Source of the DNA: an uncultured Eubacteriales bacterium
GTDB lineage: Bacteria; Bacillota; Clostridia; Oscillospirales; UMGS1783
Reading direction: 5' to 3'
DNA: 64,000 nucleotides
NCBI GenBank assembly: GCA_934456365.1
Contig: CAKSHC010000010.1
Location: 1-64,000, forward strand
In this document: piece after piece, positions 1 to 9,251 of the stretch
Layout of the letters: each line of letters opens with the position of its first letter
Numbering within the stretch: position 1 is the first letter of the stretch
Position numbers and translations under genes: made by a program
Notes under the pieces: model-generated
Told to the model about the DNA's origin: nothing
Seen by the model: the letters and a program-made list of their open reading frames with translations, nothing else
The model's database searches: none

Positions 1-15
1 AGGAAGTGAGATTTT

Positions 16-1200
16 ATGAAGAGAACGATCAGTGCCGAGGTCGGCAAAGGCTCTGTCAACCACAACAGCCGCAAATTCAAAGCTGAAAATGTAGACGGAA
101 GCCGCACGCACCTGAACATTGACTATTGCAACGAGCGCATCCAGACCGTATACCACCAACTTTTCGATGAGGCTCTGAAACGCTACAACGAAAAGCAAAC
201 CCGTGCAGACCGGCGAATCCCAAACTATTACGAGAAAATTCGCTCCGGCAATCAGGAGAAGCCATTCCACGAGATCATCCTGCAAATCGGAAACAAGGAA
301 GATATGAGCGCCACCGGCGAGTATGCGGAACTGGCACGAACTGTGCTGGATGAATACTATCGAGGCTTTCAGGAGCGCAATCCAAACCTCCGGGTGTTCT
401 CGGCACATCTCCATATGGACGAGGCAACACCTCATCTGCACATTGACTTTGTGCCATTCACCACTGGGAGCAAGCGTGGACTTGACACCCGTGTGTCGCT
501 GAAACAGGCGCTGGCTGCGCAGGGCTTTAAGGGCGGCACCCGTGGTGCTACCGAGTGGTCGCAGTGGATACAGTCCGAAAAGGAGCAGTTGGCTGCCGTG
601 ATGGAGCGGTATGACATTCAGTGGGAGCAGAAAGGCACCCACGAAAAGCACCTCTCCGTTCTGGACTACAAGAAGCAGGAGCGAGAGAAAGAGATTGCGG
701 CGCTGGACAGCACACTGGCCGAAAAACAGGACGAGCTGGAAACGGTGCAGAATCGGATCGACAACTTCGATCAGGGGGCACATTCCATTGAGCGGTTGGA
801 GCAGCGGATTGAAACGGATACAGAATTTCAGCTTCCCGATCCGCCCACGCTGATGACCGCCAAGACCTACAAGCAGCGTTTCGTTGACCCGTTGATTAAA
901 AAGCTGAAAGAGATTATCCGAGAGGTGTTCTATCACTATTATCAGGCGCTGGACAGCTATCACCGGCTGAACAACACCAACGGTCGGCTCTACCGGGAAA
1001 ACGAGCATCTGACTGCAACCAACGACCGGCTCAAAGGAGAAAACGAAGTTCTGCGCTCCGAACTGAAAGATTTCCGCCTGCTGCGGAAAGTCCTTGGCAG
1101 CCGGCAGATCGATAATCTGATTGCACAGGCAAAAGAGATGGAGCAGCAGCGAAAGCAAACCCAGCGTCCAAGGCGCAGAAATACAAATTTTGAAAGGTAG
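16..1200 (+). CDS. MobV/Pre-type relaxase (plasmid mobilisation protein)
   Basis: This is a relaxase of the MobV (Pre/Mob) family, which nicks DNA at an origin of transfer to start mobilisation. The N-terminal third carries the metal-binding motif HMDEATPHLH at residues 133-142, and the SVNHNSRKF block near the start is typical of the family. The C-terminal half (about residues 215-390) is charged and predicted coiled coil. The ribosome site AGGAAGTGAG lies directly upstream of the ATG at 16. The next gene, TnpV, starts 9 bases after the stop, a pairing common in Firmicutes mobilisable elements. Other mobility genes (integrase, oriT) must lie left of the window. Family assignment is firm; the host element is inferred. 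Confidence 0.9.
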   Translation: MKRTISAEVGKGSVNHNSRKFKAENVDGSRTHLNIDYCNERIQTVYHQLFDEALKRYNEKQTRADRRIPNYYEKIRSGNQEKPFHEIILQIGNKEDMSATGEYAELARTVLDEYYRGFQERNPNLRVFSAHLHMDEATPHLHIDFVPFTTGSKRGLDTRVSLKQALAAQGFKGGTRGATEWSQWIQSEKEQLAAVMERYDIQWEQKGTHEKHLSVLDYKKQEREKEIAALDSTLAEKQDELETVQNRIDNFDQGAHSIERLEQRIETDTEFQLPDPPTLMTAKTYKQRFVDPLIKKLKEIIREVFYHYYQALDSYHRLNNTNGRLYRENEHLTATNDRLKGENEVLRSELKDFRLLRKVLGSRQIDNLIAQAKEMEQQRKQTQRPRRRNTNFER

Positions 1201-1209
1201 GAACAAGCA

Positions 1210-1584
1210 ATGGCAAAAACAATTTTTGAGGAAATGGGCGGTACTTACACGCAGATCGGGGATTATCTACTCCCCGATCTGGAACTGCTCGAAGAAAAAC
1301 AGCAGCCCATCGGCGTGTGGGGCCAGCGCCACCGCCGTTATCTGAAGGAGCATCGCCGGGCAACCTATGCAACCCTCATCACCAGCGGCAAATTGAACAG
1401 CTACCTTGCCGCCATTGACCATCAGGCGGAGGAGATGTTTCTTCGGCTGGTAAAGCAGATGGCCGAGGCGGAAGGTGTCACAGAGGAGCTGAAAGCCGCC
1501 GATCCGATGGAGTGGGTCGGCAGGATGAATAACATCCGAAACAGGGCGATGGAGATTGTGAATGGCGAACTGATTTACATCTAA
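1210..1584 (+). CDS. TnpV family element-encoded protein
   Basis: A 124-residue protein of the TnpV family, which is carried by many Firmicutes integrative and mobilisable elements and has no established biochemical role. The family-like features seen are the N-terminal block starting MAKTIFEEMGGTYTQIGDY, an HRRYLKEHR stretch in the middle, and a C-terminal MNNIRNRAMEIV helix. It follows the relaxase at 9 bases, so the two are probably co-transcribed, and it is followed by a clear intrinsic terminator. Confidence 0.85.
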   Translation: MAKTIFEEMGGTYTQIGDYLLPDLELLEEKQQPIGVWGQRHRRYLKEHRRATYATLITSGKLNSYLAAIDHQAEEMFLRLVKQMAEAEGVTEELKAADPMEWVGRMNNIRNRAMEIVNGELIYI

Positions 1585-1589
1585 GCAAT

Positions 1590-1620
1590 GGGGCAGGTGA
1601 AATTCCTGCCCCTATTTTTT
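1590..1620 (+). terminator. Intrinsic terminator after tnpV
   Basis: An 8-bp perfect stem (GGGGCAGG / CCTGCCCC) with a 7-base loop is followed by TATTTTTT. It closes the relaxase-tnpV unit and separates it from the defence operon. Confidence 0.85.
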
Positions 1621-1657
1621 CTGTCAAAAATAGTCCTCATGTTTTGGTGAGATTATC

Positions 1658-1686
1658 TTGTAAATTCGTTTGTTCTATGATATAAT
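1658..1686 (+). promoter_or_regulatory. Sigma-A-type promoter of the restriction operon
   Basis: TTGTAA, a 17-base spacer and a perfect TATAAT lie about 30 bases upstream of the HTH gene. This is the only good promoter before the four-gene defence operon. Confidence 0.75.
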
Positions 1687-1718
1687 ATATCCAAACCGAT
1701 TTTGAACGGAGAATCAAA

Positions 1719-1940
1719 ATGCCTATTTCTTATGACAAGCTTTGGAAGCTGCTGATTGATAAAAAGATGAACCGCACGGAGCTCAAAGACGCATCTGGCA
1801 TTAGCTTCAACGTGCTTGCAAAGATGGGTAGAAATGAATTTGTTTCTATGGAAAGCCTTATGAAGATTTGTGCCACTCTCAATTGTAATGTAGGCGATAT
1901 TGTAGATTTTTTACCAGAAAGTGAGGGATTGCAGGAATGA
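1719..1940 (+). CDS. Small HTH (Cro/C1-type) regulator, possible controller protein
   Basis: A 73-residue single-domain Cro/C1-type helix-turn-helix protein of the YozG-like group. Helices 2-3 of the motif fall around residues 20-42. It is the first gene of the operon and its stop overlaps the next ATG by four bases (ATGA), so it is translationally coupled to the methylase/nuclease. Position and size suggest it controls the operon as restriction-controller proteins do, but that is inference. Its N-terminus closely resembles that of the HTH-Fic protein at 27973-28791. Confidence 0.8.
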   Translation: MPISYDKLWKLLIDKKMNRTELKDASGISFNVLAKMGRNEFVSMESLMKICATLNCNVGDIVDFLPESEGLQE

Positions 1941-4900
1941 CACCAGAGATGCTGGCTACGCTAACCGAACAAGTTACCGAGCTTGTTCAGACTTACAGTA
2001 ATAATTATCTGCAATTCCAGAGAGCAACCTATAACGAGACTCAAGTCCGTGTTGATTTTGTAAACCGCTTCTTCAAGCTTCTTGGATGGGATGTAGATAA
2101 CGAACGTGGATTGCCACAACACCTGCGTGAAGTTACCCATGAGGCTACCGTAGTTGTGGAGGAAGACGGCGTCCATCGCAGTAAAAAACCAGATTATTCT
2201 TTCAAGGTAGGTACAGAAGTCCTGTATTTCCTTGAGACAAAGAAACCTGCGGTAAACCTTACTATCGATGCAGCTCCGGCATTCCAGTTGCGCAGATATG
2301 GATGGAGCGGAAACTTAAAAGTCTCAGTGTTGACCAATTTCACCGATCTATATATCTATGATTGTTCTGTTCGTCCGAGAGAAGGCGATGACATTGGTGT
2401 CGCAATGATTGCTCACTACCACTTCGACGAGTATGTGGAACGTTTTGAGGAAATTTACAACATGCTGTCCAAAGAAGCAGCCTTGACCGGACAGTTTGAA
2501 CGCCATTTTGGTAACATTCAGGGGGCTCTTCGTCGTGAACCGTTCGATCAGTATTTTCTGGATCAGATTAGAGCATGGCGAATGCTGCTTGGTGAGGATA
2601 TTCTGCGCAATAATCCAAACGTTGATGGAGAAACACTCAATATTTTTGTTCAACGTGTGCTTAATAGAACCATTTTCCTTCGTATTTGTGAGGATAGATG
2701 TTTCGAGAACTATGAGTCGCTGAAAGCTATTACGACATACCAAGATCTAAGGTCAATGTTCGCTGCGGCAGATCAGAAGTATGATTCTGGATTATTCGAA
2801 CTCTTAGAAGAAGATCGCCTTACTGTGTCTGACTCAGTTATTATCGAGATTTTTCAAAGCCTGTATTACCCCAATAACTCCTATGAGTTCGGTGTAATTG
2901 ACCCGTATATTATTGGGCAGATTTATGAACTGTTCTTGGATGAGGCACTTGCAATCCGAGAAGATGGACATATTGAGTCGCAAGAAAAGCCCGAAGTAGT
3001 TGACTCCCAGGGTACAGTCAATACCCCCAAAAACATCACTGATATTATTATCGAAGAAACGTTCCGTCCTCTGTATGAAAATAAAACTCCTGAGGAAGTG
3101 GCTCAGTATCGCATTGCAGATATCTGCTGTGGGTCTGGCAACTTCTTGCTGTCGGCATTTGAATACATTGTAAACTATCATATTGAGTATTATCGAAATC
3201 ATGATAGAGAAAATGCTGAGCGAAGAGGCGATATTTATCAGCTGGCTGGCAGTACAAACTATATACTTTCTTACGAGAAAAAACGCTCCATTTTGAAAAA
3301 CAACATCTTCGGTGTTGATATTGACCCTCTCGCTGTAGAAGTATCAAAGTTCAGCTTGCTGCTAAAGGCATTGGAAAATTCGTCCTTGGAGGAGGCAGAA
3401 GCTTTCCATCAGCGTACTAATCAACGCATCCTTCCTAATTTGGACGAGAACATCAAAAATGGTAACAGCCTTGTGAATATGGCTTATGCACGTTTTGATC
3501 GATCTGTTTATCAGAATGTTTCCTTGATGAACAAGTTAAAGATGTTCGATTGGAATGCTGAGTTTTGCAACCGAAAGTTTGATGCGATTATCGGTAATCC
3601 GCCCTATATTCGTGTGCAGAATATGGTACACTATTCCAGAGAAGAGTATGATTTTTATAAGAGCAGCCATTCTCCCTATGTAACCGCACAAACTGATACA
3701 CTCGATAAGTATTATCTGTTTATTGAAAAAGGACTTGCACTGTTAAACGATGACGGAATGCTGGGTTATATCGTCCCGCACAAGTTTATGAATATCAAGT
3801 CAGGCGCTAAATTGAGAGAATTGCTTTCTTCCAATTCCAGTGTTAAGAAAATTCTGCATTTCGGAAGTCATCAAGTTTTTGAAAACAGAAGCACTTATAC
3901 CTGCATTTTGGTATTATCTAAGCAAGGCTATGAAGAATTCCAAATTGGCTTTGTTCAGGATTGGAATCGGTTCTTGTTCAATCATGATACAGAATGCTCG
4001 ACCTATCCGGCTGCTTATATCAGTGGTCAGCCGTGGTCGTTCTTACCTCAAAATATTGTTGCACATTTGGAAGAGATTTCGCAATCTTGCGTTTCCCTTT
4101 CTACTTTGGTTGACATTTTTGTTGGTGTTCAAACAAGTGCTGACCAAATCTATATCATTCACGCTGATCGTGAAGACGAGAACTTCATTTACTCGTACGA
4201 TAGACAGGGGCGTGAGTTCCAGATAGAGAAAGGAATTCTGCGTAAAAGTATATATGACACACAACTTGTCAGTTACGAGAAAATTGAAGCAAATAGCTAC
4301 ATCATATTCCCGTACAAGGCGGTAAACGGAAGACCGGTTCTATATAGTTTGGCAGAAATGACAGAGAATTTCCCTCATGCGTTAGCATATTTGAATCGCT
4401 TCAAAGATAAGCTGGATGAACGCAATATGTCTGGACGCACGACTGAAAATTGGTTTGCGTTCGGACGCAGTCAATCTTTAAGACGTTTCCTTGCAGGAGA
4501 ACATCTCGTTTGGCCTGTGCTGTCAACAAGCTCAAATTATGTCTATGATAATGATATGGTTGTCTTCACTGGTGGAGGAAATGGTCCTTTCTATGGTATA
4601 GAAAAGAAAGCTACTTCTCAGGAATCTATTTTCTATATCCAGGCGATTTTGAACCATTGGCTAATGGAACTCCTTGTGAAAAGTAGAGCAAGCACCTTTA
4701 GAGGGGATTACTATTCTCACGGAAAGCAGTTTATTGCGACTCTGCCTATTTACAAGATTGATTTTGAAAACCCAGCCGAAGTCGCCAAGCATCAGCAGAT
4801 TGTTGAGATGGTGCAAAATATTATGCGGTTAAAGGAACAATTAGCTTCTGCTCCTAATGCAGCTCGTCGTACAGTTTTGGAACACTCCATCACGGCAATC

Positions 4901-4972
4901 AATGCTGAATTAAATAGCGCAATCGATGAACTTTATCAGGTAGAATCTCAAGAAGTTGAGGAACAGGTATGA
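1937..4972 (+). CDS. Fused nuclease/N6-adenine methylase (type IIG-like restriction enzyme)
   Basis: A 1011-residue protein with restriction and modification parts in one chain. The N-terminal part has a PD-(D/E)xK-like signature: PD at 85-86 and ETK at 100-102, resembling HsdR-N-type nuclease domains. The methylase core has motif I ADICCGSGNF (394-403) and motif IV NPPY (554-557), the hallmark of N6-adenine methylases of the Eco57I type. The last about 350 residues resemble a TaqI-type specificity domain. It lies between the HTH gene and a second methylase, overlapping each by four bases. Such enzymes cut invading DNA lacking their methylation mark. Target sequence and nuclease activity cannot be read from the sequence. 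Confidence 0.85.
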   Translation: MTPEMLATLTEQVTELVQTYSNNYLQFQRATYNETQVRVDFVNRFFKLLGWDVDNERGLPQHLREVTHEATVVVEEDGVHRSKKPDYSFKVGTEVLYFLETKKPAVNLTIDAAPAFQLRRYGWSGNLKVSVLTNFTDLYIYDCSVRPREGDDIGVAMIAHYHFDEYVERFEEIYNMLSKEAALTGQFERHFGNIQGALRREPFDQYFLDQIRAWRMLLGEDILRNNPNVDGETLNIFVQRVLNRTIFLRICEDRCFENYESLKAITTYQDLRSMFAAADQKYDSGLFELLEEDRLTVSDSVIIEIFQSLYYPNNSYEFGVIDPYIIGQIYELFLDEALAIREDGHIESQEKPEVVDSQGTVNTPKNITDIIIEETFRPLYENKTPEEVAQYRIADICCGSGNFLLSAFEYIVNYHIEYYRNHDRENAERRGDIYQLAGSTNYILSYEKKRSILKNNIFGVDIDPLAVEVSKFSLLLKALENSSLEEAEAFHQRTNQRILPNLDENIKNGNSLVNMAYARFDRSVYQNVSLMNKLKMFDWNAEFCNRKFDAIIGNPPYIRVQNMVHYSREEYDFYKSSHSPYVTAQTDTLDKYYLFIEKGLALLNDDGMLGYIVPHKFMNIKSGAKLRELLSSNSSVKKILHFGSHQVFENRSTYTCILVLSKQGYEEFQIGFVQDWNRFLFNHDTECSTYPAAYISGQPWSFLPQNIVAHLEEISQSCVSLSTLVDIFVGVQTSADQIYIIHADREDENFIYSYDRQGREFQIEKGILRKSIYDTQLVSYEKIEANSYIIFPYKAVNGRPVLYSLAEMTENFPHALAYLNRFKDKLDERNMSGRTTENWFAFGRSQSLRRFLAGEHLVWPVLSTSSNYVYDNDMVVFTGGGNGPFYGIEKKATSQESIFYIQAILNHWLMELLVKSRASTFRGDYYSHGKQFIATLPIYKIDFENPAEVAKHQQIVEMVQNIMRLKEQLASAPNAARRTVLEHSITAINAELNSAIDELYQVESQEVEEQV

Positions 4973-6603
4973 AACCAATTGAAGGATATAACAAATTAAG
5001 AGGCGGCTACTATACCCCCGACAATATTTCTGAATTTATCGCAGAATGGGCTATCCGTAAAACATCAGATTCTGTTTTAGAGCCAAGCTGCGGCGATGGT
5101 AGTTTTTTGAGTGCCATAACTACTCGTTATAGAGAGTTGGGCGCTACAGATGAACAAATTCGGAACAATGTGCTTGGGATTGAGTTGGATGATATTGAGG
5201 CTGAAAAATCCGCACAGTATGGTACAACAGTGATATGCAAGGATTTCTTCACATATTACCAAGAAGAAATTGAAGGTCAGACTCAGTTTGATGTGATAGT
5301 TGGCAATCCACCTTTTATTCGTTATCAGCATTTTACGGAGGAGTATCGTAAAGTTGCGTTCGCTTTGATGAATAATCATGGATTTCATCCCAATCGCCTA
5401 ACGAATATTTGGCTACCATTCTTACTGCTTTCTTGTAAAGCATTAAAGCCAAATGGTCGCGTAGGGATGGTCATTCCTGCCGAATTGTTCCAAGTTGATT
5501 ACGCTGCTGAAGCGAGGCAATTTCTCAGCACATTTTTTGACAAGCTAACGCTTGTTACATTTAAGCGGTTGGTTTTTGATGATATACAGCAGGAAGTTGT
5601 TCTTCTGCTGGGTGAAAGAGGCTGCGATAAACATGGTATTCGTGTTGTAGAACTGGATGACATGGCAGATTTGATTGCACAGGGCCAAACATGTTTAGAG
5701 AATGCCGAGCTAAAGGAACTAGATCATAGCCGTGACAAGTGGGTAAAATACTATTTATCCAACGAAGAACTGGATTTGCTGAAACGGCTTAATAGTGATC
5801 CGAGGATTTCCAATTCAACAGATTTGTTTGAAGTAAATGTTGGCCTTGTTAGTGGCGAGAATGACTTTTTTGTCATGAACCAGGCAACGGTAGAGGAATT
5901 CAATCTTCAGCAGAGTGTTATCCCTATTATTAGCCGTTCCGAGCAGTTAAAAGGCGTGCAATTAACGAATAAGGATTATAATACTCTGATTGCATTAGGA
6001 AAAAAAGTGTTTTTCTTTGCTCCCGGGAACGAGGAGTTTGATACGTTAACCGATGAGCAGAAAGCATACATCCAATGGGGTGAAAAACGAGGATTTAATA
6101 AGAATTACAAATGTCGTATTAGGCCAAAGTGGTATCATGTACCGCAGACTTGGTATGCCGATGCGTTCTTAATTCGGCAGGCACATTTGTATCCGAGAAT
6201 GATTTTAAACAACAAGAAAGCTCTTGTCACGGATACACTCCATAAAGTAAGGTTTTTAGAGGGCGTCGACGGAGAGCAGGTTGCAGCGGCTTTTTTGAAC
6301 ACATATACATTCGCGCTAAGCGAAACGCTTGGAAGAAGTTATGGTGGAGGCGTTCTCACTTTTGAACCAGGAGAAATCCGTAGAATTCGTATCCCTATGC
6401 TAATGGCGAGTCAGTTAGACTTACATGCGATTGACTGCTGGCAGCGAAATGGAGAAATTGATAAAATATTGGAGTATACAGATGCCATTTTGCTTCAGAA
6501 AGGGCTTGGATTATCCGCACAAGAAATTAGTTTGCTTCATAGTGTCTGGAAAAAATTGCACAGCCGTAGGATGACTCGAAAGAATCCTCGCAAGCCTATA
6601 TAA
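4969..6603 (+). CDS. N6-adenine DNA methyltransferase (Eco57I/HsdM-like)
   Basis: A 544-residue methylase with motif I LEPSCGDGSF (37-46) and motif IV NPPF (113-116). The C-terminal half probably forms a target-recognition region. The start overlaps the preceding stop as ATGA. Its role is presumably to add the protective methyl mark, perhaps on the strand the fused enzyme does not modify, since asymmetric type II sites often need two methylases. It has no visible nuclease domain. Confidence 0.85.
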   Translation: MKPIEGYNKLRGGYYTPDNISEFIAEWAIRKTSDSVLEPSCGDGSFLSAITTRYRELGATDEQIRNNVLGIELDDIEAEKSAQYGTTVICKDFFTYYQEEIEGQTQFDVIVGNPPFIRYQHFTEEYRKVAFALMNNHGFHPNRLTNIWLPFLLLSCKALKPNGRVGMVIPAELFQVDYAAEARQFLSTFFDKLTLVTFKRLVFDDIQQEVVLLLGERGCDKHGIRVVELDDMADLIAQGQTCLENAELKELDHSRDKWVKYYLSNEELDLLKRLNSDPRISNSTDLFEVNVGLVSGENDFFVMNQATVEEFNLQQSVIPIISRSEQLKGVQLTNKDYNTLIALGKKVFFFAPGNEEFDTLTDEQKAYIQWGEKRGFNKNYKCRIRPKWYHVPQTWYADAFLIRQAHLYPRMILNNKKALVTDTLHKVRFLEGVDGEQVAAAFLNTYTFALSETLGRSYGGGVLTFEPGEIRRIRIPMLMASQLDLHAIDCWQRNGEIDKILEYTDAILLQKGLGLSAQEISLLHSVWKKLHSRRMTRKNPRKPI

Positions 6604-6639
6604 ATTACGGCTGCAGAATTTAGAACGGAGGTGCTCACT

Positions 6640-8853
6640 GTGATTAAATCAATTAAACTTAAGGATTGCGCCACTTATCCATCAGTGGGCGTTTCAATCG
6701 AAAACTGCCAAAAGGTCAATTTCTTTTATGGTCCTAATGGCAGTGGAAAATCCACTATTAGTAATTTCTTGCACAATCCGGCTGATTCTCAATATAGTGA
6801 GTGTGAAATTCAGTGGGAAAATGACATCGCAGCAGATGTTGTTGTATATAATCGTGAATTTCGTGTAAAAAATTTGAAAGAAAACATTGCTGGTGTTTTT
6901 ACACTTGGTCAAGCAACAATTGAAGATATACAAGCCCTGGAAAAAATGAAAGAGCAACGCACAAAGCAGAACGAAGACTATACAACACGGGGTAACACCC
7001 TCAAAAAGAAGCGGCAAGAAGAATCCGAATTCAAAGCCTCATTTAGAGATACTGTATGGGAACGGATATTAAAACCCAATGAAGCAGATTTTCAAGAGGC
7101 TTTCAGCGGTTTCAGGAACAATAAAGAACGCTTCCGAGACGAAGTGCTCAGACGGTATGCAATCTCGCATACTTCTTGCGAAACAAGAGATAGCCTGCTT
7201 TTACGGGCTAAGACTTTGTTTGCACAAAAGCCGGAAAAATGTGCAATTATCTCGTTTTCCATTGACGATGCCGTTGAACGACTTGCTGAAATTGAATCTT
7301 CAACGATTTGGAGAAAAGTAATTGTTGGCAATAAAGATCTTCCTATCGGACGGCTTATAGATGTTTTGGACAATGCAGACTGGGTAAACCAAGGAAGAAA
7401 GCATTTGAGAGAGGGCGGGATTTGCCCGTTCTGTCAGCAACCCACAATTACAGGGGAACTGAAACAGCAACTTGATGCTTTCTTTAGCGGAGAATACGAG
7501 CAGGATGTCAACCAAATAAAACAGTTTATTAGTCAGTATAGCGTATATGCTGATGAATTGTTGAGACGCATAAACACACTTCGGACAAGCCTTGGGACTT
7601 ACCCTGTTGCCGGGATTGACACAAATAAATTTAATGGATTGCTAGACCTGCTTAATGGATATTTTTCTAAGAATAAAGCTGAAATGCTTATTAAAGAAAA
7701 AGAGCCTGGCAGAATCATTACGCTAACAGAAACCGCAGTAATGACAAGTTCAATAACACAATTAGTAATCGACGGAAATGCAGCTATTACCAAACATAAT
7801 GAAATGGTTGATAACTATACGGCTGAGAAGAACGCTCTTGTAGCTGATATTTGGGCTTTTTTAATGGATGAAAACGAGGCGCTAATTGCTGGATATTTGA
7901 ATGATATTGAAACTTTCACCAAAGCTAAAAAAGGCATTCAAAAAGGAATCGATATTTGCAAGCAGCAATTGGATGAGCTGGATGAAAAAATAGTTGATGC
8001 TGGCAAGAACATAACGAGCATTCAGCCGACTGTTGATGAGATCAATCGTTCTCTGAAAAGCTACGGTTTTACCAACTTCCAGATAGCACCTTCTCCAGTT
8101 CAGCCAAATGCCTATCAAATACAGCGAATGGACGGCTCTCTTGCTACCAACACATTGAGCGAAGGAGAAGAAACATTTATATCATTCCTGTATTTCTTGC
8201 AATTTGCCAAAGGCTCCGTTGACGTGTCCAAAGTTTCTAATCGTAAGGTTTTGGTATTGGATGATCCAATCTGTAGTCTTGACAGTACGGTTTTATACAT
8301 AGTAAGCTCTATGGTTAAGGGTTTAATAAAAGATGTCCGTGATGGCAATTCTGACGTAGAACAGATTTTTGTTCTCACTCACAATGTGTTTTTTCACAAG
8401 GAAACCGCTTTTATTGACCGCAGAACTGAAGTTTGCAATGATATTCATTTCTGGATTATTAGCAAGGACAACAATATATCCTCTATCAGAGCATATGAAA
8501 GAACCAATCCAATTAAAACATCATATGAGCTGTTGTGGGAAGAACTAAAAAGTAACACGAATGCTTCGCTTATTACGACGCAAAATATCATGCGAAGGAT
8601 TTTGGAAAACTACTTCAGTATTCTCGGAAAAACAAAGGATGACACAATTGTGGACTCTTTCTCTACAATAGAAGAAAAGATGATCTGCCGTTCTTTGCTG
8701 AGCTGGATAAATGACGGATCGCATACAATCCCTGATGATTTGTATATTGATAGTTATACAGATTCGATAGACCGTTATAAGGAAATATTCAAAGCAGTAT
8801 TTATCAAAATGGGACACGAATCTCATTATAAAATGATGATGGGAGTGACATGA
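6640..8853 (+). CDS. RloC/PrrC-like ATPase with candidate anticodon-nuclease motif
   Basis: A 737-residue ABC/SMC-type ATPase of the AAA_13 group that includes RloC and PrrC. Seen: Walker A GPNGSGKS (31-38), ABC signature LSEGE (506-510), Walker B VLVLDD (537-542), D-loop SLDS and H-switch LTHN. Between them lies a coiled-coil region with a CPFC motif (262-265) at the position of an RloC-type zinc hook. Near the C-terminus R652-x3-E656 followed by NDGSH (H695) matches the Arg-Glu-His arrangement of PrrC/RloC anticodon nucleases. GTG at 6640 is preferred over GTG at 6631, because the CGGAGG ribosome site overlaps the latter. PrrC is known to be held silent by a partner restriction system, and this gene directly follows one. 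tRNA cleavage is inferred. Confidence 0.8.
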   Translation: MIKSIKLKDCATYPSVGVSIENCQKVNFFYGPNGSGKSTISNFLHNPADSQYSECEIQWENDIAADVVVYNREFRVKNLKENIAGVFTLGQATIEDIQALEKMKEQRTKQNEDYTTRGNTLKKKRQEESEFKASFRDTVWERILKPNEADFQEAFSGFRNNKERFRDEVLRRYAISHTSCETRDSLLLRAKTLFAQKPEKCAIISFSIDDAVERLAEIESSTIWRKVIVGNKDLPIGRLIDVLDNADWVNQGRKHLREGGICPFCQQPTITGELKQQLDAFFSGEYEQDVNQIKQFISQYSVYADELLRRINTLRTSLGTYPVAGIDTNKFNGLLDLLNGYFSKNKAEMLIKEKEPGRIITLTETAVMTSSITQLVIDGNAAITKHNEMVDNYTAEKNALVADIWAFLMDENEALIAGYLNDIETFTKAKKGIQKGIDICKQQLDELDEKIVDAGKNITSIQPTVDEINRSLKSYGFTNFQIAPSPVQPNAYQIQRMDGSLATNTLSEGEETFISFLYFLQFAKGSVDVSKVSNRKVLVLDDPICSLDSTVLYIVSSMVKGLIKDVRDGNSDVEQIFVLTHNVFFHKETAFIDRRTEVCNDIHFWIISKDNNISSIRAYERTNPIKTSYELLWEELKSNTNASLITTQNIMRRILENYFSILGKTKDDTIVDSFSTIEEKMICRSLLSWINDGSHTIPDDLYIDSYTDSIDRYKEIFKAVFIKMGHESHYKMMMGVT

Positions 8854-9188
8854 AATCTCTCATAGTCCTTGCGTTTCGTGGCAACACCATGGCAACAAAA
8901 AATCGGATAGCCGATATGCATCCGATAATTCAAATAATGTAGATAGTCCCTGCTAAATCACCCAATCAAACTTGTTTAAGATGATTTTGCAGAGGGCGAG
9001 TGGGAATGAGAAAAAAGTGAACATGAGGGGCTGCAAAGCCTTGAAAACACACACTTTTTGAAAATCTCATTTCCCGTTTGATAGCAAAATGATAGCAGAT
9101 ACCCAAACTGTTTTGTTTATTCTTGTTTCAAGGGACAAGTGGTTTGCAGGTTGAACTATCATACCAATCCTATATTAAGAGCGAAAAA
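8854..9188. other. Gene-free stretch with nested palindrome and short direct repeats
   Basis: No credible gene. It holds two GGCAACA copies near 8880-8897, a nested imperfect palindrome at about 9002-9075 (outer arms GGGAATGAG / CTCATTTCCC, middle AAAAAAGTG / CACTTTTT, inner GGCT / AGCC), and direct repeats GATAGCA at 9080-9086 and 9091-9097. Such short repeats and symmetry are often seen at recombination sites of integrative elements, but no integrase is present to support this. Confidence 0.4.
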
Positions 9189-9227
9189 GGCTCTGCTGAC
9201 TTTCTGTAAAAGAAGGTCGGCAGAGCC
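9189..9227. terminator. Bidirectional terminator-like hairpin
   Basis: A 12-bp stem (GGCTCTGCTGAC / GTCGGCAGAGCC, one G-T pair) with a 15-base loop sits between the converging ATPase and DUF262 genes. It probably serves the minus-strand gene, where T-rich sequence follows. Confidence 0.6.
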
Positions 9228-9251
9228 TAAATAATATCCACTTAAGGAAAA

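Noticed and set aside
8854..9188. Remnant integrase gene
   Set aside because: No frame with recombinase residues was found; only short repeats and a palindrome are visible.
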